Source: Hemerocallis citrina (lineage: Eukaryota; Streptophyta; Magnoliopsida; Asparagales; Asphodelaceae). Taken from it: a DNA stretch of 64,000 nucleotides. Of the stretch, positions 23,033-34,285 are shown piece after piece. The notes under the pieces were generated by a model, which did not search any database, was not told the origin of the DNA, and was given only the letters and a program-made list of their open reading frames with translations. Position 1 is the stretch's first letter, and each line of letters opens with the position of its first letter. The position numbers and the translations under genes are program-made. The stretch is from the NCBI GenBank assembly GCA_017893485.1, contig JACEHZ010000201.1, positions 372,001-436,000 of the forward strand, in the 5' to 3' direction.

Positions 23033-25764
23033 AAAAGCATGGAAAGAACAAGAGACACGTTCAGGTCAGACAGAAACATACACGGGTGATAAACAACTCA
23101 TAATAGACTACGACAATGAGACTTTCAATTCTGGACAGTAAGACATGACTGCACCAAAACCAAGATTCTCGTTGCCACAAGAATGCAAACCTGGATCCTT
23201 CAGAAAATCTAGAAAATAAATCTCAGCCGAATCCATCACATATACACAAGTCATATAACAACTACAGAAACAGGGCTCAAAATAGCATTGTATAAAGAAT
23301 TTATGTTCAGCCAGAATCGTAAAGTTGTATTTATCAGCATGAAAATAGCATAAAAACTTACTGATTAAATCTAAGAAAAATCTGGAAGATTCCCTAATAT
23401 GTCTAGCATCAGCAAATAAATTTTTATAATATTCCACTACATATAGCATAGTCAAATAAATTCGGAAAACAGAAAGATACAGCAAGTTTATGAATCTAAA
23501 AATTTAGACACAGCAGTATTAAAACAGTGATAGATCACAAAGTATAACTCGAAATCCAAATCCGCCAAAAGGTTTGTAAAATAGACAGCATGCTATGTTT
23601 TATATTCACAAATTTTTAATCAAAAGCAACTGGAATCAATTTGAAAATAGAGTTCTTTACTGAACAACATGCGGTTTGGAAATATATTGGTTTGTTCACA
23701 AGCATAGAATAAACTATAAAAGTCATTAAATAAATCTACAAAATTTAGGGGTTGATCCCAGTCATGTTTAGTCATACCCAGAAAAATATTGAATCCAAAT
23801 TTTACCTTTAACGCCAATTTTAAAATAAATAATCATACAGTAAACTTATAAAACAGAATCTGGAATTTTTAACACAACTGCAGTAAAACATCAATAATGC
23901 ACACATCACAAATCGAAACTGAGATCTGTCAAAAGTTCTAAAAAATAGACATCGAGACCTACAAATCATATTCACAAAATAATTTGATTTACTGACCTTA
24001 AAATGGCCTAAAACGTTGAATCAAAACAGGGTAAAAGCAAAACAAAATTCCTTTCATGCATTTAATCAAACAACTCATCTATCATAGATCCAAAATAAAT
24101 ATAATACAAAACATGATATGTTAGATATTCAAATCAACATGACATAAGTAATAACAAGCCTACAACGACATAACACATCTAACACACCAAGTATGCAATA
24201 AATACACAACATATCATAGATCACGAAGAATATATATACATGCATCAAGAGTCTATCTAGATCTAGTTATTTTCATGTAATGTGTGTGGCAACTATGAGG
24301 GATCATGACTATAATGGATCAAACGAACGAGATCAAGATTTATCAAGGGATCATCATGAGAATAAACACAAAAACGAGAGCGAGATTACATACGGTATTT
24401 TGTACTTGTATACAAACAAAAAGAGTATATAAGTTACTTGCCTTGGGTGTAGACGATGAATCTGACGATAAGAATAGAATAACGGGAAAGGATCCCGGCA
24501 CATGACGATGATTGGCACGGGTCTTGATGAGATGATCAAGATCAAGATGATCGGATAGCCGAGATCTAAGAGCTGATGATGATGGAGATGGTAATCACGA
24601 TCACGATCGGTCGATCGGATGACTCAGATTCCAGGATCAAGGTGATGATCAAGATCAGATCAAACGGACGGTCCAGATCAAGGTGATCAAGTTCAGATCT
24701 GATGATGATCACGATCACGATGAAAGATCAGATGGTCCAGATCTCCCTAATAATGAAGATAATGATGATGATCAAGAGGAGATCGGATGGCCAGGATTCA
24801 AACGATCAATCTCCCCCTCCTTGATCAGAAAACAAGTGGCAATGGCATGGTGGCGGCAAGGGGTGCACGGGGGTGCTGGCGATCGAGGAGCGATGGCAGC
24901 AATGAAAGGGGCAGAGCTCGAGAGGTGCTCTATTTCGCACCAAAATAGAGGAGGAAAGAGACGACGGGATGAGGGGATGGTGGTGTGATGACGGGGATGA
25001 TCGGAGGAGGTGAAGACGGTGGGTTTCGGTGGCATTGGCGGCAGTCGAAGGTGGAAGAGGAGGCAGGGTCGGTGCTTGGGTGGAAGGAGAGAGCAAGGAG
25101 ATGGGTTCTAAGGGGGGGTGACAGGCACTTAGGGACGAAGAGGGCAAGGTGGGGCAAAGGCAAAGGATTTTGGAGTGGGTGATCACAGGCTTGACAAGTG
25201 CAGATGGGAGAGAGAGGAGTCGAGAAGTAGAAGATGAAGTTGGCGGCTAGGTTAAAAGTAGGGGTAATTAAGATTAGGTTAATTGGTGATTAGGGTTTTT
25301 AACAGTGGGTTTATATAGGAGTAAATTAGGGTTATGGGTAAACGGGTTATTGGGTATTGGGTTTAAAAACCAATAAGGGATATAGGATTATAGGGTTTTG
25401 GGTTAGGGTTTGGATCCAACAGGGTAGGAATCAAAAGATAAGTATTTAGGACATGAAATAAATAAATTCGGAATTAAGAAAATCATTCAGAGATAAAAAT
25501 TAGCAGGCGAATTGAGAGATCGAAACTCACAAAGCTGAATCGAAGACAAGGTAGATGGATTTTATTGAGAACGGAGAAACAATTAAATGATTCGGAAAGA
25601 ATAGAAGATTTCTTAGAAACCAGAATAATATTTTGTTAAAATTCGATCAATTAAAAATTTAATTGTTGAAAAAAAAATTAAAAGCGAGAAGAAATTTATA
25701 AAAAATTTAAACACAGAAATTACACGGAAAAATACATATATACGGGAACAGGGGTTACAGGTCT

Positions 25765-26340
25765 TCCTCTCCTGCTTCAGCTCTTGGTGATGTCGCTTTA
25801 TCACCTGAGTGCCAATCATGCATGCCTTCAGCCGAGGGGGAAACACATAAGATTGGTGAAAAAGAATTTTCAAGATTGGTGAAGGCAGAACGAAGCTTAC
25901 CTGAATGCCCTCCTGAGCCCACCTCATGTAGGCCGACTCAATGTTATCGGCACCCATGAAGTGCAGATCACATGGCATGATCCTCTTCTCCACAAACTCG
26001 ACCGCCACGGGACCCTCCGTCAAAGTGTCCCCCGTACGAATGGTCCAGTCTGGAGCCCAAGGCCGGAGCCCCTCTTCCCCAACCATTTGCTGGGCATCGA
26101 CACGAAGAGGAGGTACACTACCCTACACGACCTCCGTAACCTTAAGGCTACTAGAGCTTGTCCTTCTCAGGGTATCTTGGGTCAAACGAGCCCTTATCTT
26201 CATGGTCCTTGGCTCCGAGGGACCCTCAGGAGCCGCTTGGGAAGTAGACTTCACCCGCTTCCCCTGCTCGGCCTGCTCGGCCTTCTATCTCTTCAACATC
26301 GCCCTCCTTTCAGCAATCGGTGATGGGTCCATGTCTGCAC
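25765..26340 (-). pseudogene. Tat-1 antisense gene, middle exon and start of last exon
   Basis: On minus a middle exon reads IRTGDTLTEGPVAVEFVEKR, then DNIESAYMRWAQEGIQ, ending in a donor CAG/GTAAGC at about 25903. An intron of about 75 bp follows, and an acceptor ACTCAG/GTG at about 25822 opens VIKRHHQELKQERK, the start of the coiled-coil exon, cut by LTR-D at 25765. Both splice sites are phase 0, so the reading frame is kept. Upstream parts of the middle exon (26100-26340) are degraded by stops. In Tat-2 the equivalent exon is 49302-48851. Confidence 0.6.
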
Positions 26341-26391
26341 AAGCAAAAAAGGAAAGGCGATGAGAACGAAGGAAAAATTACGTAAGAAAAA

Positions 26392-27511
26392 TTAAATGAA
26401 AGACATACGAGAAGGAGCGGGGCTCAGTCCAATTCGTGCCATATGGCTCTCTGTCACTTTCGGCTGACTTATACTGTTTCCATTACAGAGGCGCTCGACG
26501 TACGCCCACTCTTCATTTGACAGGTCGTTCTTTCTCGGGCCCTTGAAGTTAGGCTCGTAAAAATTCCACCTAGTCAGAATTTCCCACGGCTGGTCGCTCC
26601 ACACGAAAAAGTTCTTCTTCTTCCACACCTTTATCGAATCTGGATGGCCATGCACGACTTTCCTCCCAGTGCGAGGCGACACATAAAAAATTCCTTCATA
26701 ATCAACGGACGATCTCGTACCTAGCATAGCTAAAAAAATGTTCAACTTCAACGGTACCCCCCTCTCCTCACAGAGCATAATGAAACTCACAATCTACTTC
26801 CAAGAATTCAGACCACATTGCATCGGACATAGCGAGGCCCAGTTGAGCACCTTTCAGATAAACGGGTGGATCGGTAGTCGCAATTCCGAGAAGAACGCGT
26901 CCCCAGGAAAGATACAGTACCAAGGCGCTAGGAGATCGGTAGGATGAAGACCAGCGTTGGGGATCATCAACTCGTCGTACTCCTTCCCAATAAAGTAGCT
27001 TGCACAGATTAAAGGTAGGTCGTCCTCTTTTACCATCCATCTTAATCTTTATTCGGCTTGGCAATGAGGGCTGCACTCCGTAGCGAATCAAGTCTTCGAC
27101 ATCGTTCAGATACATCCCAATCGATGATGGTTGCGAAAGAAAGGGAACATCGAGCCTTCGACGTGGGACTGTCTTGTCAGGACTACTGGGCATGGTCCAC
27201 TTCAGCCTCTTCTTTCGAATTCGTAGAGCTTTCTTGAGGGAAGGTGTGTCCAGTTGCTCGAGCACGGGGGCCCTAGACGAAGAGTCAACCTATTCAACCT
27301 CCTCCCCTTCATCACTAACAACTTTGGCAGAGCCTTCCTGCGCTTCATCCTCTAAATCACTAGTCTCTACCACAAACGGCTATCGAGTGCGGAGCGGCTT
27401 CACGACGTAAGCATTCTCCTCTCTTTTCCAAGAAGAAGAAAAATTAGAAAGGCCCGTGCCAGTGTTCCGACCCGATGCGGAGGCTGTAGAACCAGACTGA
27501 ACCCTCGACAT
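26392..27511 (-). pseudogene. Tat-1 antisense gene exon 1, PF04195-like protein
   Basis: The start is the ATG at 27511 (MSRVQSGSTASASGRN), about 130 bp downstream of a TATA box. An acidic/basic N-terminus with LKKALRIRKKRLKW leads to the conserved part: LHPTDLLAPWYCIFPGDAFF, SELRLPIHPF, KVLNWASL, FIMLCEERGVPLKLN, then GHPDSIKVWKKKNFFVWSD. RLP-I/L-HPF followed by VL-x-W and PDSIK-x-W-x-x-K-x-F is shared with Tat-2 and resembles the Pfam family of plant 'putative gypsy type transposon' proteins (PF04195). In-frame stops (about 27378 and 27290), frameshifts near 27030 and 26850, and one or two more near 26800 break it. Biochemical role is unknown. Confidence 0.7.
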
Positions 27512-27640
27512 ATTAAATACTAACCTGTTTGAAGTTCTCTGAAAAGAACGCTGGAAAGCTGATCACCGGTGATAATAAAAATCTAGAGAGAGAAGCTCTG
27601 AGATTAAGTGAGAGAAAACGAAAGTGAAAAATGAGGGGGG

Positions 27641-27655
27641 GTGTATATATAGAAC
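27641..27655 (-). promoter_or_regulatory. TATA box of the Tat-1 antisense gene
   Basis: On minus, TTCTATATATACACCCC is followed by CCTCATTTTTCACTTTCG, a CT-rich leader, and TCACCGGTGATC about 75 bp before the ATG. Tat-2 has the same layout: TTTATAAG, CCCCCCTCTGATTTTTCACTT, CT-rich leader and CCGGTGATC. Conservation between two diverged elements supports a genuine promoter. Confidence 0.6.
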
Positions 27656-27814
27656 CCTACGACTCCACGATTGTCGCAAAATCTGTAACTCCCCAAAATT
27701 TGCAAATGACTGCCAATTCTGCGAAAATGACGTCAGCAGCACACGCGTCACCGCCTGAATGGCTCACGTGGAGTACTATTTCACTCAAAAACCCAATTTT
27801 TACTTAAGTATAAA

Positions 27815-28870
27815 GCCGTCGGAGCTTGGCAAGCACTTTGAACCAGTCGTTGCATGGGTAAAAACATTTTGGACCACCTCGCTCGGTGCTCGACTTTAAC
27901 CGCGAGCACAGGGGTAGATTTTTTAAGCAAAAAAGGCTCTCATTCATCGCTCGGTGCTGACCCCTACCTCGATGCTCGCCATAAACCACAAGCACATGGG
28001 TAGATTTTTCAAGCAAAAAAATGTCTCTCGCTCAACGCTCGACTTGAACCGCGAGCACAGGGGTAGCTTTAACAAGAAAAAGGGCCTTTCCTCGTCGCTC
28101 GGTGCCGACCCCTTGCTCGACGCTCGCCATGAACCGCGAGCACGGGTGTAGCTTTTTCAAGCAAAAAATGACTCTCGCTTGACGCTCAGTGCCGACCACT
28201 TGCTTGAAACTCAACTTGAACTATGAGCACAGCGATAACTTTTTCAAGCAAAAAGGGCCCTCATTCGTCGCTCGGTGCCGACCTCTTCCTCGATGCTCAC
28301 CATAAACTACGAGCACAGGGGTAACCTTTTCAAGCAAAAAGTCCTCTCTCTTGATGCTCGGCGCCGACCACTCGCTCGACGCTCGACTTGAACCACGAGC
28401 ACAGGGGTAGCTTTTTCGAGAAAAAAGGGCATTTCCTCGTCACTCGGTGCCGACCCCTTGCTCGATGCTCGCCATGAACCGTGAGCACGAGGGTATATTT
28501 TTAAGGCAATAAATGCCTCTCGCTTGACACTCAGCGCTGACCACTCACTCGACGCTCGACTTGAACAGCGAGCACAAGATTAGCTTTTTCAAGCAAAGGG
28601 GCTCTCGTTCATCGCTCGGTGCCAACCCCTTCTTCGACGCTTGCCATAAACCGCAAGCACAGGGGTAGCTTTTTCAAGAGAAAATGCCTCTTGGTTGATG
28701 CTCGGCACCGACCACTCGCTTGACACTCGACTTGAACTGCGAGCATAGGGGTAGCATTTTCAAGTAAAAAAGGGTTTTTCCTCGTCGCTCGGTGCAGACC
28801 CCTTGCTCGATGCTCGCCTTAAACTGCGAGCACGAAGGTATCTTTTTAAAGCAAACACACCACTCGCATG
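27815..28870. repeat. Minisatellite 2 of Tat-1, 86-bp units in 172-bp dimers
   Basis: The motif CGAGCACAGGGGTAGCTTTT recurs about every 86 bp (one interval is only 63), roughly 12 times. Two unit types alternate, one with GCTCGACTTGAAC and one with GCTCGCCATGAACC or CCATAAACC, giving a 172-bp higher-order repeat. The array lies between the antisense promoter and the 3' LTR, the same place as the 68-bp array in Tat-2. No coding role is proposed. Confidence 0.9.
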
Positions 28871-28939
28871 ACGCTCAGACCCGATCCTCCAAGCGTACCT
28901 CGAGCAATGCCATAGTTTCCTGAGGTGTCCTGACCCAAT

Positions 28940-31900
28940 TGTAACCCCTATTGCTCATATCTGTATTTTTTATTATATTTAATAAAATTCTTGATTATTT
29001 ATTTTATTTTTGGTTATAGTTAATTTCATTCCCTTTGTATGGTGTGTTGTGTCTTCTCTCTTTTGTGATTCATTTTGCATTGATTCAACTTTCTATACTC
29101 AATTAATTGTCCTACAATTTGTCTTTGATCTCGTCTATTATTTAAACCTGTTTCATGACCTATTTGTCTTTTATTGAATTCTTTTCTTCCTATTGGATAC
29201 TACCCAGTTTACCCAAACCCAGTTTGCCCCTATATAAGCACCATAATTGAACCCTAACCCTAATCACCAAACCCTAATCCTATATATCTTTCTCTCTAGC
29301 CATCATCACCCCTAACCTCACCTCCCGATCCCCTCTCCCTGCCTCTTGCTGTCTTCATCTCTGTCTTCCGACACCGGCGACACACCACCTCCGATCACCC
29401 CTCTCCTTTTCTCCCTCCCGTGCTCACACCCCCAGGCCGACCCCCCTCACTCCCTGTTCTGCTCGAGCAACACAGCCCGCAATGCCGTAGACCCCAGCCG
29501 CCGCTGCCATCCTAGCCGTCATCGTCTCCCCAAGGTGCTGCCGCCAACCTTGTTGTTGTTTGCTTGCTGCTGTCTCTTTGGGTTGTGTGCGCATGTCGTC
29601 TCGTGCACGTGATTCGGTGGTTTGATTCTTGTGTCTTTGTTCGTTGTTCGGGATCTGTTCCCGTTATTCTGTTCTTCGTTCCGTTGTCTTCATAACAGGC
29701 AAGTAGCTTGTACGTGTTCTTTTTGTCATACAAGTTAATACCGTAAGTGGTCTAGTATGAAAATGTGTGTGCTCTCATGATAATCCATATTTGTTAGTTT
29801 AACCATTGACATCATCTCTTGATCATGAGTAGTTACAACATTTGACACCCGTTGCATGAAAATAATTAGATTAGATGACACTTTGACTATAGTTGTTTGT
29901 GACACACCGTATGTTATAGATGACTGTTACATAGATATTTCTTGGATGTATGATCTCATTATAGACCATTTATTCTCATGCTATGCTGATTTGAGTAACC
30001 AATATATGCCATGCTTTTTATGACATCTAGATTGGACCGTTTGTAGTTAAGTTGTTTGATAAAATGCATAAAAGAATTTTTGTTTTGTTGCTGCCCTATT
30101 TTGTACAGTAATTTAGACCCTGGTAAAATCTGTAAAATAAATAAGTTTGTGAACATGAATTGTATCCTTCATTCTCTAGTTTCTAGAACTTTCAACGGAA
30201 CTGAATTCCGAGTTTCGATGCATGAGTTATTGTTGTTTTACTGCGGTCGTATCGTATATTCCAGATTCTAAACTATATGTATTCTGTATGGAATTTTATT
30301 TTAAAACTGATATAAAAGTGGAATTGGAACTCTATATTTTGCTGAGTATGTCTAGATATGAATGGGTTCAATCCCTAATTTTTGTGGAATTAATTAATGA
30401 TATTTTATCTCATTTCTTACTTATGAAACCAATCGAAATATTTCCAAACTGCGTGTTGTTAGTAAAGAATTATGTTTTCAACCTGATTCAATTTGTTTCT
30501 TATGAAAACTTTATGAATATAAACTGTAGCCTGATTTGTCAATTTTACTACCCTTTTGACGGATCTAGATTTCGAATTATATTTTATGAATTATCTCTAT
30601 TTTGGTACTGCTATGTCTGAACTTTCAGAATTGAGATTTTGTTACATTATTCTGTTTTCCAATTTTGTTGACCATACTATCTGTAATATAATTTCATGAT
30701 ATTTTATATTTTGAAACTAGATATGTTAGGGAATCTTCCAGATTTTTCTCGGATTTTATTATGATGATTTTAAACTATTTTCATGCTTATAAAAAAGATT
30801 TTGTATTTTCTGGCTGAACACGATTTCTGTATTAAATGCTGTTTTCAACCATGTTTCTGTGGCTGATATGTGACTTATATATATGTACTGGAATCGGAAG
30901 AGTATCTAGTTTCTAGATTTTCTGACGGATCTAGGTTTTCTGTTCTGTAGGAACGAAAATCTCAAATTTGGTACAGTAGTGTCTTGCTATCCAGAACTAA
31001 AAATTTCGTTGTTTTGACTATTATGAGTTATTTTTATCAACCGTTGTAAGTACTACTCCATCTTAGACTTATCATTTGTTCATGCCATGCCTTTAGACTG
31101 TTGTATTCATTCACACCTTTTGACAATAATGAAAAGAAATCAAGCCGGGGGTTTAAAGGAAAAGATCGAGTAGTGGACAACATAGAAATGCATATTCGGA
31201 GGGAACTCGTTTTCCCCACTGTTTATTGTGGTACATACTGTTTATCTCTGGATGCATGTGGGTATGATCCATGACACCGTTTGTTGTTATTATTGTTACT
31301 GTTACTGTTTTTCCGAATATATTGCCTATAGATGTTCCACTACGAAGTCTTAAAATGAAACTGTTTGTTGTAGCAACCATATGGTATAATTTAGGACGCA
31401 TGAAGTGCTACCTAGTTAGTAATGAACATTACACATAAGAATAAATGTTGACACTGTCACATCCTGTTACTGTTGATTTTAAGTTACCGTTGATTTACTG
31501 TTATTGTTGATTCACTGTTACTGTTGACCCATACTGTTACTGTTATGCTTTTACTGTTATTCCACTGTTTGCTGCCATATGTAGACTATTTTATTTACTG
31601 ATTCTCCATATTAGTATTTTCTGTTTAGTTAGTTTTCCCCCCATTTCCCTACTTGTACTGCTTGCGGCCCGGACTTGCATCTAACAGGCGTTATGTTTTC
31701 CTGTTGTCCTATTTTTCCTTGTAATTGTCATATGAGCAGGTTTTGCTGATCAATTGCCTTCTGGAGTTTGTGAGCAAAATTTTTGAGCTGCGATATTGGA
31801 ATCATTTGATTAAATTTTTTTGATGAACTATTTATATTTGTGAACTGTATTGAGACTTTTATTTGGGCTTGTAGTCCCAGGATTATTATTTTGTTTCAGT

Positions 31901-32104
31901 TCTTGTATTTGTTGAAATATTTATTATTATTGCAATAAATACTGTCGAGTTATGATTGTTTATGCATGCTTTGTTAGAGTATACTTTTATATTTATTGTT
32001 GTGATGAGTCAAGCAGATCCGTACAGTTTATGGATGGTGAAAACTATCCGCTGGGCATAGTCGCGTACCATATTCTATATTCTTTTGGGAAGTGGGCCGT
32101 GACA
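28940..32104 (+). mobile_element. Solo LTR-E (plus orientation), same family as LTR-D
   Basis: It begins TGTAACCCCTATTG and ends GGAAGTGGGCCGTGACA, with TSD CCAAT at 28935-28939 and 32105-32109. It is 3165 bp with no coding domains. The TATA box CTATATAAGC (about 29231) and downstream CCCTAACCCTAATC give U3, R and a long U5. A splice-donor-like ACAGGCAAGTAGC lies at about 29695 and is conserved in LTR-D. ACTGTTACTGTTGA repeats occur at 31290-31560. LTR-D (17767-25759) is an inverted relative. Confidence 0.88.
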
Positions 32105-32109
32105 CCAAT

Positions 32110-32409
32110 GCTCAGAGCTCGGTAAGCCCCTCGAGCAACATTATAGCTCCCTCCAATGGAGCTCGGCGCGAACCCATGACTCGGAGCTCAACTCGCACCA
32201 CGAGCCGCTCCATAGCTTCCTCAATATTGGAGCATGCCTCGGACTTCGGCCAGCCCACATACCATGCTCAGCTCGACGCCGACCCCAAATGTACAGTCTT
32301 CAGGAGCTCACCATCTCATCATCGTGAAACACTCCCCTCCACTCTACTCACGGGAAAGAACTACTCCTCAACGGGAGGTACACACTACCCTCCAGGAGTG
32401 GAGGGCTTA
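32110..32409 (+). promoter_or_regulatory. 3' non-coding end of Tat-1 with polypurine tract
   Basis: This GC-richer stretch repeats GAGCTCGG/CTCGGCGC-like words, perhaps the decayed end of minisatellite 2. GGAGTGGAGGGC at 32393-32404 directly precedes the 3' LTR and serves as the presumed polypurine tract for plus-strand priming. No ORF is credible. Confidence 0.65.
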
Positions 32410-32874
32410 TGATGTGGGTATAGGTGTCGTGGCCCAACCAGGGCCGTCAGATCTCCTCAGATTTTGCTCCTCCCCGATCATCAGGTCAATCGGTCCTACG
32501 AGTCGTCTGCAACTTCAGGCCCACAAACAAACCGGTCCAACCCATCCCAATGGGACTTCAGACCTTTTTCACTCTCCCTATAAATACCTGGCCCCCTCCT
32601 CCACTTAAAAGGTAATCCACTTTTTCTAACCTGAACCCTAGCCTTCAGTTATTGTTCCAGTCACTGACTAGATCGTCGGAGAGCCTGTCGCTGGGGATCC
32701 CTCCCAGTGTTTCTAGGCCTTCTGCAGGTACCTCAGCCGATCAGCCATCAGCATCCTCGTCTATACGAACCGCCGAAGCCGACCAGGATCTGTGATTGAG
32801 ATCTGTCCCTTTCCGCTTCACAAATTATAAGAACTCACAACTGTTGCTCCCACCACTTAAGTCAAGCAGCATCA
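32410..32874 (+). repeat. 3' LTR of Tat-1
   Basis: It runs from TGATGTGGG to GCAGCATCA and is followed by the TSD GTAGC. A TATA box CTATAAATA lies at about 32578. It pairs with 470-935. Confidence 0.93.
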
Positions 32875-32995
32875 GTAGCTTTTAGAGTTTTTATCCCCTT
32901 AAAACTTTAAAACTCTTCAGTTTGAACTGTCTTATCGTGTGCATCCAGATGCAGCCATATGTTCATTTACAACAAATGATAATTCTTTACCATAA

Positions 32996-33819
32996 GAGCA
33001 TCTGCAGTCGTGTGCTATATATGAATAATATGCAATTTATAGCATTTTTTGCATTGCAGTAGAGTGCTATATATGCATATTTTTCCTTTTCCACTACAGT
33101 AGAATGCTATATTTGAGGAAAAATATGGCAATATGCATATTAGAGTGGACGAAACATGATATTTCGTCCCAAATATTTTATAATATTTTTAATCCATCAG
33201 AAGAAACATCGTGTTTCGTCCGATGAAAAAAGAGGACTTTTGTAATTAAAATAAAACCCCGGAAATGGAAAAAACCCACGGATGAAAACAAGATGTTTCG
33301 CCCATGATTCTTGGACGAAACATCATGTTCTGTTCAAAGAGAAATGGAGGTGGTTTTTGCAAATTATTTTGTAATTTTTTTAGATTCTATGGATTAGATT
33401 GTATATGATTTTCTATGGATTATTGATTGAGACAGTTGGATTTATACTAAACTAACACATAAATTGAAGGAAAAGAAAACCAAAAAATCCAGACGAAACA
33501 TCATGTTTTGTCCGAGGCTTTTGACATTGTGCAAAAGCGTCGGATGAATCGGACCAAAAAATTATTTTAAAATTTTTTTATTTGTCTCTGACGAAATATC
33601 ATATTTCATCTATAATAAAAGGAAATTAAAATTACTATAATATTAAAAAATATATAAAAAAATTAAAAACTTTTCCTCGGACGAAATATCATGTTTCGTC
33701 CCTTCAAATTTTCTCTAACATTACTACATTTTTGCATTTCACGACTGCAGCAAAACAATCAAAGGATATTTCTAAATATGCGTATATGCATTTTATAGCA
33801 TGCACGACTGTGGATGCTC
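32996..33819. mobile_element. PIF/Harbinger-like MITE with internal palindromes
   Basis: The TIRs GAGCATCTGCAGTCGTG and, inverted, GAGCATCCACAGTCGTG are flanked by a 3-bp TAA duplication (32993-32995 and 33820-33822), as in Tourist-like PIF/Harbinger elements. The 824-bp body is non-coding. It holds about six copies of a near-palindrome built from GACGAAACAT and its inverse complement, near 33148, 33202, 33285-33340, 33491, 33596 and 33677. Sub-terminal TGCTATATATG/TATAGCATGC repeats extend the inverted ends. Confidence 0.82.
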
Positions 33820-33822
33820 TAA

Positions 33823-34285
33823 GAAAACACAAAAAAAAATTAGCTGATCAACATATAATTTTGTGCAACTATCTCAATTCATGGGCAACTCAATCTCTTC
33901 CATTATAACTATATATTAAGGAAATGTGTCTACTCCCTCTCCCCTTAATCTATTTTGAACTAAAGTAAAGAAAACAAAAGTAGAAAACCTCATTTAAACT
34001 AATATGTGTGTGCCACAAAGTTTTCATAAGATTCTATTTTCTAAGTCGAATTTCAAATTTCAAAATTCAAAAGGGAGTGAAAAGATAAGGAAATGGGAAA
34101 ATACAGTTATGCTACACAATACTTACGTTGCTAAAATATCTCTTAAATATTAATCAACTAATCACAAACGTGATTATTGGGATTTTCCCAAACCAACATT
34201 TTCCATCTATCCTTATTTTCTGCTTTCTCTCTTTCTCTCCGCTTTCTAAAAAAAAAGGATATATATATATATATATATATAAGGC
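33823..34285. other. AT-rich spacer with (AT)n microsatellite
   Basis: No gene or transposon end is recognised. A CT-rich tract (34222-34246) leads into (AT)n at about 34259-34281. Confidence 0.5.

Larger units (their letters stand above)
17767..25759 (-). mobile_element. Solo LTR-D (minus orientation), split by LTR-F
   Basis: The minus strand begins TGTAACCCCTG and ends GGAAGTGGGGCGTGACA; on plus it runs TGTCACGCCCC to GGGGTTACA. TSD GGTCT lies at 17762-17766 and 25760-25764. It is an inverted homologue of 28940-32104: the segments near 24420-24490 and 29640-29740 match as reverse complements, as do those near 23640-23780 and 30360-30500. A TATA box (CTATATAAAC on minus, about 25310) sets its orientation. 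It is about 3.8 kb without the nested LTR-F. It contains a GATCAAGATGA-rich simple repeat at 24490-24790 and GC-rich ORFs (24680-25190) that I do not consider genes. Confidence 0.88.
470..32874 (+). mobile_element. Tat-1: Ty3/gypsy Tat-lineage LTR retrotransposon, heavily nested
   Basis: Two 465-bp direct repeats (470-935 and 32410-32874) begin TGATGTGGG and end GCAGCATCA. They are flanked by the 5-bp duplication GTAGC at 465-469 and 32875-32879, so they are the LTRs of one insertion. The 5' LTR is followed by the post-LTR motif TTGGCACCGTCTATGGGAAC typical of Tat elements; the 3' LTR is preceded by a purine tract. Inside, in order: gag (from 7645), protease, reverse transcriptase, RNase H, archaeal-type RNase H, integrase (to about 15535), a minisatellite, two antisense ORF groups, a second minisatellite and the 3' LTR. 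Five direct insertions with their own TSDs interrupt it; removing them leaves about 12.2 kb. All its genes are broken. Confidence 0.93.

Noticed and set aside
24680..25190. GC-rich overlapping ORFs in LTR-D
   Set aside because: Open on both strands at once, within the R/U5 part of an LTR, with no recognised family.
17767..32104. One 14-kb element with TGTCACGCCCC and GGCCGTGACA as its two ends
   Set aside because: The outer flanks do not match (GGTCT versus CCAAT); each end instead pairs locally with its own TSD, giving two inverted solo LTRs.
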